From positions 496,001 to 560,000 of the forward strand of contig CP167917.1 of the NCBI GenBank assembly GCA_041504365.1: a stretch of DNA of 64,000 nucleotides. Direction: 5' to 3'. Under the pieces are notes generated by a model. The model was not told the origin of the DNA and did not search any database. It saw only the letters and a program-made list of their open reading frames with translations. A program made the translations under genes and the position numbers. This stretch comes from Dryocola sp. LX212 (lineage in GTDB: Bacteria; Pseudomonadota; Gammaproteobacteria; Enterobacterales; Enterobacteriaceae). Positions 9,867 to 19,147 of the stretch are shown piece after piece; positions within the stretch are counted from its first letter, which is position 1; the number at the start of each line of letters is the position of its first letter.

Positions 9867-11486
9867 ATGAGTAATAATAACGATATCGTACAAAAACTGT
9901 GGAACCTGTGTGATGTACTGCGTGACGACGGCATCAACTACAGCGATTACGTCACCGAACTAGTGCTACTGCTGTTTATCAAAATGGTGCATGAAAATAC
10001 CGAAGCAGAATTATTAGATCAGCACACCTTACCGCAGGGCTGCCGCTGGGGCGATCTCAACAGTTTATCGGGCCTCAACCTGCTCAACTATTACAAACAA
10101 ATGCTGTTGAAGCTCTCCAGTGGCAAAGACGCTGAAGGTAATTCGGTTCATGCTGACCCGCTGATTAGCGCCATTTATGCCGATGCGCAAACTCGCCTGC
10201 GTGAGCCTCGTCATCTCGAACAGATGATCCGCACCCTCGACCAAATTGACTGGTTTAGTGCTAAAAAAGACGGTCTCGGCGATCTTTATGAAGGTCTGCT
10301 GGAGAAAAACGCCGGAGAAACAAAATCTGGCGCAGGACAATATTTTACGCCGCGAGCTTTAATTAACAGCATGGTACGCTGCATTAAGCCACAGCCTGGA
10401 GAAGTGATCCAAGATCCCGCTGCGGGCACCGCAGGATTTTTGATTGCCGCCGATCAATACATCAAGCAACAAACCGACAACCTCTACGACCTGACGGCCA
10501 AAGCGAGAACCTTTCAAAAAAATAAAGCCTTTGTTGGTGTGGAACTGGTTCCGTCTACGCGCCGCTTGGCACTGATGAACTGCCTGCTGCACGGCATGGA
10601 AGGGGATGACGAAGGCGTCGTGCATCAGGGCAACGCGCTGGGCATGGCGGGCGCTAGCTTGCCCAAAGCCGATATCATTCTTGCTAACCCTCCGTTCGGT
10701 ACGGCGAAGGGCGGTGAAGCTAGCATTACCCGTGATGACTTAACCTACCCAACCAGTAACAAACAGCTAGCGTTTTTACAGCATATCTACCGTAACTTAA
10801 AACCGGGTGGCCGTGCAGCCGTGGTGCTGCCCGACAACGTCTTGTTTGAAGCGGGCGTTGGCACCGATGTACGTCGCGACCTTATGAACAAATGCAACCT
10901 GCACACCATTTTACGTTTACCCACCGGGATTTTTTACGCCCAAGGGGTGAAAACCAACGTTTTGTTCTTCACCAAAGGTAGCGCCAACAACAAATATCAG
11001 GATGAAAACTGTACCGAAAACGTCTGGGTCTATGATCTGCGCAGTAACATGCCAAGCTTTGGCAAACGCACCCCGTTTGGTGAGCAACATTTAAAACCCT
11101 TTGAAGCGGTTTACGGTGACGATGCCTACGGCCAAAGCCCGCGCAGCGAAGGGGAATGGAGCTTTAACTCCGACGAGCTCGACGCGCCCGATAACGCCGA
11201 AAATCAGCACGTTGACGACCGCATGGCGACCAGCCGCTGGCGCACATTCAGCCGCGAATGGATCCGCGATGTTAAAGGTGATTCATTAGATATCTCATGG
11301 CTGAAAGATAACAACAGCGTTGATGCGGCTAACCTACCTGAACCATCGGTGCTGGCTGCCGAAGCGATGGGCGAACTGGTGCAGGCACTGGGGGAGCTGG
11401 ATACGCTGATGCGTGAGCTGGGCGCTAGCGATGAAGCCGATGCGCAAAAGACGTTGCTGAATGAGATGTTGGGTGGGGTTAAGTGA
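9867..11486 (+). CDS. hsdM: Type I DNA methyltransferase, M subunit
   Basis: N6-adenine methyltransferase subunit of 539 residues that protects host sites and forms the M2S core. An N-terminal helical HsdM_N domain is followed by the SAM-binding motif DPAAGTAGF (from residue 183) and catalytic NPPF (274-277). The signature YFTPRALIN precedes them, and all are intact. The stop codon TGA overlaps the ATG of hsdS (TGATG), so the two are translationally coupled. Confidence 0.96.
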   Translation: MSNNNDIVQKLWNLCDVLRDDGINYSDYVTELVLLLFIKMVHENTEAELLDQHTLPQGCRWGDLNSLSGLNLLNYYKQMLLKLSSGKDAEGNSVHADPLISAIYADAQTRLREPRHLEQMIRTLDQIDWFSAKKDGLGDLYEGLLEKNAGETKSGAGQYFTPRALINSMVRCIKPQPGEVIQDPAAGTAGFLIAADQYIKQQTDNLYDLTAKARTFQKNKAFVGVELVPSTRRLALMNCLLHGMEGDDEGVVHQGNALGMAGASLPKADIILANPPFGTAKGGEASITRDDLTYPTSNKQLAFLQHIYRNLKPGGRAAVVLPDNVLFEAGVGTDVRRDLMNKCNLHTILRLPTGIFYAQGVKTNVLFFTKGSANNKYQDENCTENVWVYDLRSNMPSFGKRTPFGEQHLKPFEAVYGDDAYGQSPRSEGEWSFNSDELDAPDNAENQHVDDRMATSRWRTFSREWIRDVKGDSLDISWLKDNNSVDAANLPEPSVLAAEAMGELVQALGELDTLMRELGASDEADAQKTLLNEMLGGVK

Positions 11487-12844
11487 TGAGCGAGGGTAAA
11501 TTGCCTGAAGGGTGGTGCTACGCATGTGTTGGCGACTATCTTTATTTGAAAAATGGTTTTGCTTTCAAAAGTACTAGTTATGTAAATGCGAGTGAGCATA
11601 CATATCCAGTAATCAGAATATCAGATTTAAATGGGGCTCAGACTTCAGACCGAAATGCTGTTCATGTATTAGCTGGAGAGAGTGGTTTTGAAATTAACAG
11701 TGGTGATTTATTAATTGCTATGTCTGGCGCAACGACGGGAAAAATAGGAGTATACTCAGGGCGAACACCTGCGTATCAAAATCAACGCGTTGGAAATATC
11801 ATTCTTCATTCCACTAAATATGGTAATGCTAAATATCGAGACCTCCTAATATCTTCGCTATCTGACACTATATTGGAAATTGCTTATGGAGGAGCTCAGC
11901 CTAATATATCTGGTAAAGGTATTGAGCAAATAACTATATTGCTCCCCCCCCTAACCGAACAAAAAATCATCGCCGATAAACTCGACACTCTGCTAGCACA
12001 GGCTGATAGCGCCAAAGCACGCCTTGAGCAAATACCACAAATCCTAAAACGTTTTCGTCAGGCGGTGCTGGCGGCCGCGGTGAGTGGGAAATTGATCTCT
12101 ACAAATAGTGAAGTAAATAAATTAACTAGACTTGGTAAAATTGCCAAAGATATTAGATATGGAACATCTAAAAAATGTTCTGAGGATAAAGGTAATGTGG
12201 CTGTGTTACGGATCCCCAACATTGGGATGGGTTATATAATTAATCATAATCTTAAATATGCTGATTTTGATTCAAAAGAGCTACTCTCGCTTTCTTTGGA
12301 GAAAGGTGATTTGCTTTTAATTCGTTCAAATGGAAGCGTAGATTTAGTTGGCAAAGTAGCTGTAATTTCAGAAAATGATATTAAATATCTTTTTGCAGGA
12401 TATCTTATCCGCATAAGACTTGATCAAGAAAAAGCTATACCTCACTATATTTCCTTTTGTTTGCAGAGCCCGCAATTAAGGCAAGTCATTGAAAATATTG
12501 CTCGCTCCACTTCTGGTGTTAACAATATCAACAGTAAGGAACTTGCTTCACTTGAATTACCTCTCCCTCTACTTTCAGAACAAACCGAAATTGTTCACCG
12601 CGTAGAACAACTTTTCGCCTACGCTGACGGCATCGAAAAGCAGGTACAAAACGCCCTTGAGCGCGTCAACAACCTCACGCAATCGATTCTAGCTAAAGCA
12701 TTTCGCGGAGAACTCACGGCGCAGTGGCGGGCTGAAAACCCTGACTTAGTTCGTGGTGAAAATAGCGCCCAAGCCTTATTGGAAAAAATTCAACAGCAAC
12801 GCGCAAGCACAAAAAATATCAAATGCGGCAAAGGTAATAGTTAA
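11486..12844 (+). CDS. hsdS: Type I specificity subunit S
   Basis: Recognises the split target sequence, 452 residues. There are two target-recognition domains (about 1-150 and 205-365), each followed by a conserved helical spacer containing L(T/S)EQ and a coiled-coil run (about 155-200 and 370-430). Both recognition domains are much richer in A+T than the spacers and than hsdM/hsdR, which suggests exchange of recognition domains by recombination. A run of seven C at 11944-11950 sits in frame at the end of the first domain. ATG 11486 is preferred over GTG 11483 because of the stop-start overlap. It ends with a one-base overlap onto the ATPase gene. Confidence 0.94.
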   Translation: MSEGKLPEGWCYACVGDYLYLKNGFAFKSTSYVNASEHTYPVIRISDLNGAQTSDRNAVHVLAGESGFEINSGDLLIAMSGATTGKIGVYSGRTPAYQNQRVGNIILHSTKYGNAKYRDLLISSLSDTILEIAYGGAQPNISGKGIEQITILLPPLTEQKIIADKLDTLLAQADSAKARLEQIPQILKRFRQAVLAAAVSGKLISTNSEVNKLTRLGKIAKDIRYGTSKKCSEDKGNVAVLRIPNIGMGYIINHNLKYADFDSKELLSLSLEKGDLLLIRSNGSVDLVGKVAVISENDIKYLFAGYLIRIRLDQEKAIPHYISFCLQSPQLRQVIENIARSTSGVNNINSKELASLELPLPLLSEQTEIVHRVEQLFAYADGIEKQVQNALERVNNLTQSILAKAFRGELTAQWRAENPDLVRGENSAQALLEKIQQQRASTKNIKCGKGNS

Positions 12845-14547
12845 TGCGATTACTCTCCTTAAGTTTACGCGGCAGCTACAAAGGCTTAAAAGATCAAGTC
12901 TTTGATTTTAGTTATGCTCAAGACAATGTATTTGCCTTGATTGGCCTCAATGGGTCAGGTAAATCTCAATTGCTTGAGTTAATAGGAGAAACTTTTTCTT
13001 ATCTGGAACGATGGCAACGTGAAGAATTCAAAACTAAAACGTCGCTAGGTTTTGCCGTTACAGTACATTATCAATGGGATCTTAGACATGATAATGATGC
13101 TCTTTTATATCCTGACATGCCCATTACCCGTGATGGTATTGTTGAGTTAAAGGTAACGATTGAGCTTAATGGTGATGTGGTTTTAAGTATTCGCAATGCT
13201 GATGAGTGGCATACATTAGAGGCTGGTGAACATCAATTTCCTATTCCGGTAGTAGTTGGTTATGCATCGGGGCTAAACGAAAATTTACAGCGCAGCTTTA
13301 TGAAGAATGCTGTTCAACATTTTGAAGTACGTCGTGTTAGCGCCCAAAGACATAAAAGACTTTCGCAGAAAATTGACCAGGAACAACAAGTCGATATTAA
13401 TCATCAGTATATAAAAAAATATCCACATATTTTTAGTCAATTATCTGAAGAGGGTTTCGTACAAGATGGCTATTTAGAGTTAAGAGAAGTTAACTCATTT
13501 GCTAGTAATTTTAACTACCTTGATTACGATAATGTTGGGCTATTGGTTCTATCGCTTTCGGTACTTCCGACAGAAACAGTATTACAACTGTTTGATGAAA
13601 TAACATACAAACATCCTGTCAAAGCAGTGCTTCATTACGACTTTCGCTCAGGTATCATAGAAGATGATGCCATTCGTGATGTGAAAATGTTGATCCGTAT
13701 AGCAGGCTCCGATCATGTTAGGCCAACGGGAGGCCGAACGACAGATAACCAGTATGAGCTTTATGAGTTAGAGTATCTTTCTGGAGAAATCACTCTTGAA
13801 TTAAGTGATGAGGCTGTTTTAAACCGACTTCGTGAAGATAACTACTATGATTCTTTCGCATTATTTAAAAGACTTAATAATATTCAACAGCTTGGCATAA
13901 AGAACTGGGATCGTACATCTCGTTTGAAATTGATGAAAGATGATTTTATAGGTACGGTAAAAAAACCTCTGCAGTCAAGATTACCTTTATCTGTTGTTGA
14001 GTTATTAATGGCTAATGAACAAGGTGACACCGTCAAATTTGATGATTTATCTGACGGTGAAGCTCAATTGATTCAGGTTATCGCGGCTACGCGAATATTT
14101 AGTCAGGCTCAGGCTATATTTCTTTTTGATGAGCCCGAGACACATCTTAATCCATCTTGGCGTACCTATTTTCACCAGCGTTTAACCGAAGCATTTACAC
14201 CTGAAAAAGAGAGAAAAGGTCAATCGCAGTTCTTTTTATCTACTCACTCACCATTCATGATTTCCTCGCTCAAACGCGAGAATGTATTTTTCTTCGAGCG
14301 TAGTGATATGGGTTGTATCAGTATGGAACCGGTGTCCAGCCAGACTTATGGTACCTCATTTGATATCTTGGTTAAGAACCACTACGGTTTGCGTTCCCTT
14401 ATTTCACAGACAGTGGTAGAGGATGTTAAAAATCGATTACCAGAAGATAATAATCCTGAAGCAGTTATAGCTGCGCGACGCTGGATTGAGGACAATTTGG
14501 GAGAGTCAATGGAAAAGGCTTATCTTCTAAGGAAATTAGAGAACTAA
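12844..14547 (+). CDS. Restriction-associated AAA/SMC-like ATPase (Septu PtuA-like)
   Basis: ABC/SMC-type ATPase of 567 residues. Walker A GLNGSGKS is at 34-41, the signature-like LSDGE at 402-406, Walker B FLFDEPETHLNP with D429/E430, and an H-loop STHSPF around 466-471. The long middle stretch between Walker A and the signature has no recognised domain. Such ATPases paired with an HNH nuclease form the Septu (PtuA/PtuB) anti-phage systems, and related genes are known as restriction-system-associated ATPases. The start overlaps the hsdS stop (TAATG) and the end overlaps the next gene the same way. AT-rich compared with hsdR/hsdM. Assignment to Septu is an inference from the gene pair. Confidence 0.7.
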   Translation: MRLLSLSLRGSYKGLKDQVFDFSYAQDNVFALIGLNGSGKSQLLELIGETFSYLERWQREEFKTKTSLGFAVTVHYQWDLRHDNDALLYPDMPITRDGIVELKVTIELNGDVVLSIRNADEWHTLEAGEHQFPIPVVVGYASGLNENLQRSFMKNAVQHFEVRRVSAQRHKRLSQKIDQEQQVDINHQYIKKYPHIFSQLSEEGFVQDGYLELREVNSFASNFNYLDYDNVGLLVLSLSVLPTETVLQLFDEITYKHPVKAVLHYDFRSGIIEDDAIRDVKMLIRIAGSDHVRPTGGRTTDNQYELYELEYLSGEITLELSDEAVLNRLREDNYYDSFALFKRLNNIQQLGIKNWDRTSRLKLMKDDFIGTVKKPLQSRLPLSVVELLMANEQGDTVKFDDLSDGEAQLIQVIAATRIFSQAQAIFLFDEPETHLNPSWRTYFHQRLTEAFTPEKERKGQSQFFLSTHSPFMISSLKRENVFFFERSDMGCISMEPVSSQTYGTSFDILVKNHYGLRSLISQTVVEDVKNRLPEDNNPEAVIAARRWIEDNLGESMEKAYLLRKLEN

Positions 14548-15707
14548 TGTTATTCTCACTCAACCCACAGACTCCTCAATGCTCTGTATTTTCATTACTT
14601 AACGCTGAGTTTCTTCATTTTCTGCAATCTAGTGTTAATGCAGATGTTTATTCAGAGAGATTATTTCGTACCTTTACGGAAACAAGTCGAGGTAGACAAA
14701 GAACAGTCCCAAGTGTTTGTTGGAGTAATAAACCAACAAGAGAAAAATTTCATAAACTCTGGTTAGAGCTCCCAGATACAATAGTCAAACGTCAGGAATT
14801 ATCAGATCAGATAAGTGAGTCCCAGAATATCCAAAATTTTTTTAATGACACTCAAGCTAGATTGCCAGAATTAGTGCCGACCTCCTTATTTGAAGCGTGT
14901 AAGTCATTAACAACTCATCTCTTTACATGCACAAAAGATCTTGCTAAAGCAAAGCTACAATCTCAAAGTTCTATAGAAAATCATTATCAAAACTTTGTAA
15001 GGGAAAATAATCACAGCCATCTTTGTTCTATTTGTGGTACTGCACTTCTCTCTCAAAATAGAGCGAATGTAGCAGATGAAAAACAGTATCGTTCAGACTA
15101 CGATCATGTTCTTTGCAAAGATAAATATCCCGTTTACAGTGTTCATCCTGGTAATTTCATTCCGACTTGCCACATTTGCAACAGTAAAGCAAAAGGAGCT
15201 AAAGATGTTCTCAGAGATAATGTGAACCAACGAAGAATAGCATTTTATCCACTTCCCCCATCTCAAGAGTCATGTGAACAATTTGCAGCGGTGTCACTTC
15301 ATCTAAGTGATCGTAGAGACTTAATTGAGAATAACTGGGAAGCGCCCTTGGACTCAGCATCTGTTTTATTCCCAAGAGCTCCAGTAGACATAGTAAGTAA
15401 AATAGATGTCTGGAAAGAAGTTTACAAAGTTACAGAAAGAGTAGAACAGCATCTTAAAACTCACTTTATCGAGCGTATAGCTACAGATTTGCGACCAGTA
15501 AGTTTTGATGATTTCTGTGGGCAATTAGATAGATATTCAAGACAAATGCCAATAGACTATAAAAAATCGGAGTGGAGGTTTTGGTGGCATAAAGTTTATG
15601 AGTTTTTATCTAGTCAAAATGAAGCCTATCTACAAGATGTTTGGGTATTAATTGACTGGAAGTTAAGGCTATCAAATGATGCTGATATGGCTGACACTTT
15701 TGATTAA
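14547..15707 (+). CDS. HNH endonuclease partner (Septu PtuB-like)
   Basis: Predicted DNA nuclease of 386 residues. A zinc-ribbon HNH core lies in the middle: C160-x2-C163, D184-Y-D186-H187, N203 and C208-x2-C211 followed by NSKAKG, the usual layout of HNH domains stabilised by two CxxC pairs. The first 140 residues and the last 150 show no recognised domain, so it is larger than many PtuB proteins. It begins with a one-base overlap on the ATPase gene, which argues for a complex made in fixed ratio. Its stop codon lies 9 bp from the end of the convergent Argonaute-partner gene. Confidence 0.7.
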   Translation: MLFSLNPQTPQCSVFSLLNAEFLHFLQSSVNADVYSERLFRTFTETSRGRQRTVPSVCWSNKPTREKFHKLWLELPDTIVKRQELSDQISESQNIQNFFNDTQARLPELVPTSLFEACKSLTTHLFTCTKDLAKAKLQSQSSIENHYQNFVRENNHSHLCSICGTALLSQNRANVADEKQYRSDYDHVLCKDKYPVYSVHPGNFIPTCHICNSKAKGAKDVLRDNVNQRRIAFYPLPPSQESCEQFAAVSLHLSDRRDLIENNWEAPLDSASVLFPRAPVDIVSKIDVWKEVYKVTERVEQHLKTHFIERIATDLRPVSFDDFCGQLDRYSRQMPIDYKKSEWRFWWHKVYEFLSSQNEAYLQDVWVLIDWKLRLSNDADMADTFD

Positions 15708-15716
15708 TGTTGAATA

Positions 15717-16913
15717 TCATTTCAACCGGTGATGAATATTGTCATACTGTTTTTTTAAATTCATTGTGGAGGGGGCGTTTATTACGACGCAACCATCAAT
15801 GCCATTTATCTTCAACACCCCCTCCTTGAATTTCGTATGTTCTTGCGTTGCACGCGTGCAATCCCACAGGAAACTGATGATACTTGAATCCTTATATTTT
15901 TCGTCGACACGATAAAGTGATGCATCTTCTGCAATTTCTCCTATTAGTGCAGGAAACGATTTCTTTGTATCTTTTCGGTATTTTACTTCAATAATTGTGT
16001 GCAGTGATGGCAGATAAAGGTCAATGCGGGGGTTTTTTTGCCCGACAGGCTGAAGATTCACCTCATCTGCAATATCGTTGAATATTGGTGCAAGTAGGAT
16101 ATAAAGCAGATTCTGAACATGATATTCATTTTCAACTTGCCACTTTACGGGCTCTGCGCCTCTGGTTCGACCTGAGTCCTCCCATGTCCACCTTTTTAAC
16201 CCAGCAGGGATATGTTCCAGAAATCCTAGCAGGTCATCCAGTGTCCATCCAGACGGTGGAGCAATGGCAATTTCCTGATTAATTTGATTAAAAACGTAAA
16301 GCATTACGCATAAGAGAGTCACTGAAGGATTTTCTGTAGCTTGTGCTTGAAATTCACTCATAAAACGTCCGACAAGAGAAAGTCGGTTCTGATGGCTATT
16401 GATCTTCAGTAACTTTCTATAATGAAGGAAGAGTGGTATGCAAGCACTACTAAAGGTGGCTGATTCGCTGTTACTGACATATGTCGCGATATCTTTCTCG
16501 AAGATACTGAGATGGTTGCTTTCAATCTGCTGAGCCAGAAACCCTGAAATCCACTGTTCGAACTCGTGATCTATACTCTCATCTTGAATCTTTGCGGTTA
16601 GCCATTTTACTGCCATTACACCGAACATGTCCGATACCCAAGGTCTCGGTGTTGAGTCGATCTTGGGAGCTTGCCCGAGCAGGCGAGAAACATCCTGGAC
16701 CGAGACAGTTTCATCCAGAATACCTAAACCTGAAATTGCACAGCGTTGGTATAAAGATAGGTCCGCAAAGCTAAAATTCGTAATGCAGCTTTTAACTCCT
16801 TCCAGAAGATTAAAAAAGCAGGACTTAAATGGATCAATGTGAGCGGATTCGATCACCTTACTGTGAAAATAGTCGCGTAGCTGATAAACGTTTTCTTTCT
16901 CTATAGGAACCAT
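15717..16913 (-). CDS. PD-(D/E)XK nuclease partner of long-B Argonaute (AgaN-like)
   Basis: Predicted effector nuclease of 398 residues. The C-terminal third carries the restriction-endonuclease-like core: E263 in a helix, D298 in NPRIDLYLP, and E309-V-K311 in IIEVKYRK, followed by a helix GEIAEDASLY. The N-terminal 250 residues are helical without a recognised domain. Genes of this type sit next to long-B Argonautes (BPAN systems), where the Argonaute senses invading DNA and the nuclease degrades DNA so that the infected cell dies. Its start lies inside the Argonaute gene (13-bp overlap), so the two are translationally coupled. Confidence 0.8.
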   Translation of the reverse strand: MVPIEKENVYQLRDYFHSKVIESAHIDPFKSCFFNLLEGVKSCITNFSFADLSLYQRCAISGLGILDETVSVQDVSRLLGQAPKIDSTPRPWVSDMFGVMAVKWLTAKIQDESIDHEFEQWISGFLAQQIESNHLSIFEKDIATYVSNSESATFSSACIPLFLHYRKLLKINSHQNRLSLVGRFMSEFQAQATENPSVTLLCVMLYVFNQINQEIAIAPPSGWTLDDLLGFLEHIPAGLKRWTWEDSGRTRGAEPVKWQVENEYHVQNLLYILLAPIFNDIADEVNLQPVGQKNPRIDLYLPSLHTIIEVKYRKDTKKSFPALIGEIAEDASLYRVDEKYKDSSIISFLWDCTRATQEHTKFKEGVLKINGIDGCVVINAPSTMNLKKQYDNIHHRLK

Positions 16914-19132
16914 TGTGAATGCCCTATTTTTCCAATCATGACTGAGTCACTCCAGCCCGGTAGCTGATTCAACCATCCTAAATTATGGGCGATAAGATCG
17001 GAATAAGTGATGGTAACTGGCATGGGATTGGGGAAGTAACTACGCCAGGAGTGTGATGCGAAACTGTAGAGCTGAGCACTCAAATACTTAATATCTTTGA
17101 AGGTCGAGTCTTTATGAACGTTGACGATCACACCACGTGGATGACCGTCCGTTTCTTGTCGTAATTCACGTTGGCCAATCAGGTAAACAAGCATTTCGTT
17201 TTTAGAAAGCTTAAACGTTTTTCCGCGATGTGTCGCCAGGCGTCCTTTCGGCATGGTCGCCGTTGAAGAGTCGAACATGTGGAGTCCGTGATTCTCTGAG
17301 ATTTTTACGAAGGCATACTCGATCTGGTAATCTCTATACTTGTCGATTACCGCACGGACTGCCTGAATCTCTTCCTTATTGAACTTTTTGACTTGTACAT
17401 GGAAAATTAAGCGAATCGTATCGCCTTTCTGCCAGTTCATTCGCCTTTGTATTTTTTCTATATTCTCGGCTAGAACAGAGGTTAGAGCGCCGCAGTAAGC
17501 TTCCGGTACAACGGCTTTGGACGTACTCGAGACAATGTAACTACCGTCTCCCGAAAATACGGTGGTGATTCCCATAATGCGCTGATTATGGGCACCACGC
17601 TCTTGGACGATATTTGCACTGCCAATACCGATCACAAGTTCATGGGATAGCGTTGGCGATGATTTTAGCAGCCACGGGATTCCACCCATCTTCGCATAGC
17701 AGGCCAGTGACATGTTATTAAGCGAGTAGCCGAGTGAATAATCAGACTGCGCTAGCAGCTCTATTGTGAAATCCTGTACAGGAACTTGGTGCAAGTAAAA
17801 TAGGCTTTTACCAAGATAGTAAGGATTATCAGCAACTTTAAGTTTTTTAAATGACTGCCGCACCTGTACGAGGGCCAGATCCCAACGTCCTCCGTCATCG
17901 GCTTTTTTGCGTATTGCAGCTTCGATGGCACTTTTGTATGCATCGACGCTGTCTGTGGATGTTTCGAACACTTCAACACGACTGGTTCCAAGTGCAAATT
18001 TACCCTCAAGGCCATTTCTAAAATATTTGCTATTAGACATACCTTTCAGTAGCTTACGGATGAACTGCTCGACTCGTCCTTTGTCATGTTGGGCGCAGAT
18101 CACGCAGATTGACGGATCGTTCCTATCGAAGGTACGTTTTGTATAGGGGCCATTTTGTGTAAGACCCTTCTCCGCCCAATCTGCTTCACCGTTATCGTTG
18201 AAGACGAACACCGGCTTTTGCATTTGTACACAATCTTTTTGAATGTCGGATGGATCCTCGATTTCGATACGCGTTCCATCGAGCAGTGAGATGTTTGTCG
18301 CTTGGATATACCTCTTAAGGGCGTCGATTCGGTCTTTTTTATTCTCGCCTCCGTTGAAAATGGAAACGGACTGCCGAATATGTTCGACAATGGAGTCTTT
18401 CTTCGTACCATGCGTATGAAGGATGTAGTCGTCAAAATTCGCTCGGCTAGCTTCGAGATAAACGTCTTTCGCCTCAGCATGAACAGCTTGGCCGTCGGGA
18501 CGAATGACACTCAAAGTTCTCCCTTCGTAGCAGCTTTCTACAAACCCTAAAAGTTTTCTAAATCCGTCGTCCTGCTCGGTGACGACGTAGCGACCAATAA
18601 CATTGAATCCGGTTTTTAGGAAAAACAGGCAGTTCTCTTTTACTACACGACGTGTTGTGCAATCAATTATAAGACACGGTTGGCCCTGAACAGTACGGGT
18701 GTTGATTGAATATTTGGCACAAACTTTTAAGGGATAAGCCTCACCAAGAATTGAGGCTAAAAGATTGTCTTTTGGTTTGGCACTTACCACCTCGATAGGA
18801 TTGAAGCCGCAAGGAGTTCGGCCCAATCCAGCGAAGTGCTTGAGCAGACCATCTTTAACCAGAGAGCAAAAGGTTCCCAAATTATCCTTTAGTTGCAGTG
18901 TCTGCGGTGTACCAGATTTGGGGAACGTACCATCACTCGAAAAGATCTGAATATTTTCACCATGACGCCGGAAGACGTGCGTCACTTTATGGGAGGAGCG
19001 GAGGCTATCTAGAGTTGTCTTGTCGTAGGGTATCTGGACAAATTTCAACTCCAATTCAGGGACTTTCAGTGGAAACGCATTCAGGACAATCGGCAAGACC
19101 CACCCCTTTTGTGTTAGTGAAAAATCCAACAT
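16901..19132 (-). CDS. Prokaryotic Argonaute, long-B type, catalytically inactive
   Basis: Guide-dependent nucleic acid-binding protein of 743 residues, about the length of RsAgo-type long-B Argonautes. The MID part ends with the hallmark AKMGGIPWLL (480-489, with the guide-binding Lys at 481). PIWI follows (about 498-743) and ends in WFL at the extreme C-terminus, as in the family. The DEDX tetrad is gone: the first Asp position reads IGIGSA (501-506), the second reads FHVQVKK (577-583), and the last reads ITYSDL (708-713). It should therefore bind but not cut. In family members the guide is RNA and the target DNA. It is the first gene of a two-gene operon with the nuclease. Confidence 0.9.
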   Translation of the reverse strand: MLDFSLTQKGWVLPIVLNAFPLKVPELELKFVQIPYDKTTLDSLRSSHKVTHVFRRHGENIQIFSSDGTFPKSGTPQTLQLKDNLGTFCSLVKDGLLKHFAGLGRTPCGFNPIEVVSAKPKDNLLASILGEAYPLKVCAKYSINTRTVQGQPCLIIDCTTRRVVKENCLFFLKTGFNVIGRYVVTEQDDGFRKLLGFVESCYEGRTLSVIRPDGQAVHAEAKDVYLEASRANFDDYILHTHGTKKDSIVEHIRQSVSIFNGGENKKDRIDALKRYIQATNISLLDGTRIEIEDPSDIQKDCVQMQKPVFVFNDNGEADWAEKGLTQNGPYTKRTFDRNDPSICVICAQHDKGRVEQFIRKLLKGMSNSKYFRNGLEGKFALGTSRVEVFETSTDSVDAYKSAIEAAIRKKADDGGRWDLALVQVRQSFKKLKVADNPYYLGKSLFYLHQVPVQDFTIELLAQSDYSLGYSLNNMSLACYAKMGGIPWLLKSSPTLSHELVIGIGSANIVQERGAHNQRIMGITTVFSGDGSYIVSSTSKAVVPEAYCGALTSVLAENIEKIQRRMNWQKGDTIRLIFHVQVKKFNKEEIQAVRAVIDKYRDYQIEYAFVKISENHGLHMFDSSTATMPKGRLATHRGKTFKLSKNEMLVYLIGQRELRQETDGHPRGVIVNVHKDSTFKDIKYLSAQLYSFASHSWRSYFPNPMPVTITYSDLIAHNLGWLNQLPGWSDSVMIGKIGHSQWFL

Positions 19133-19147
19133 ACTGCGCCTTGATAA

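Noticed and set aside
14547-15707. Retron or reverse-transcriptase component next to the ATPase/HNH pair
   Set aside because: ATPase+HNH genes also occur in retron Septu-type systems, but no reverse transcriptase motif (YxDD) or msr/msd-like structure is seen nearby.
16085-16842. Forward-strand frames inside the nuclease partner gene
   Set aside because: They lack ribosome sites and overlap a well-supported reverse-strand gene with clear motifs.
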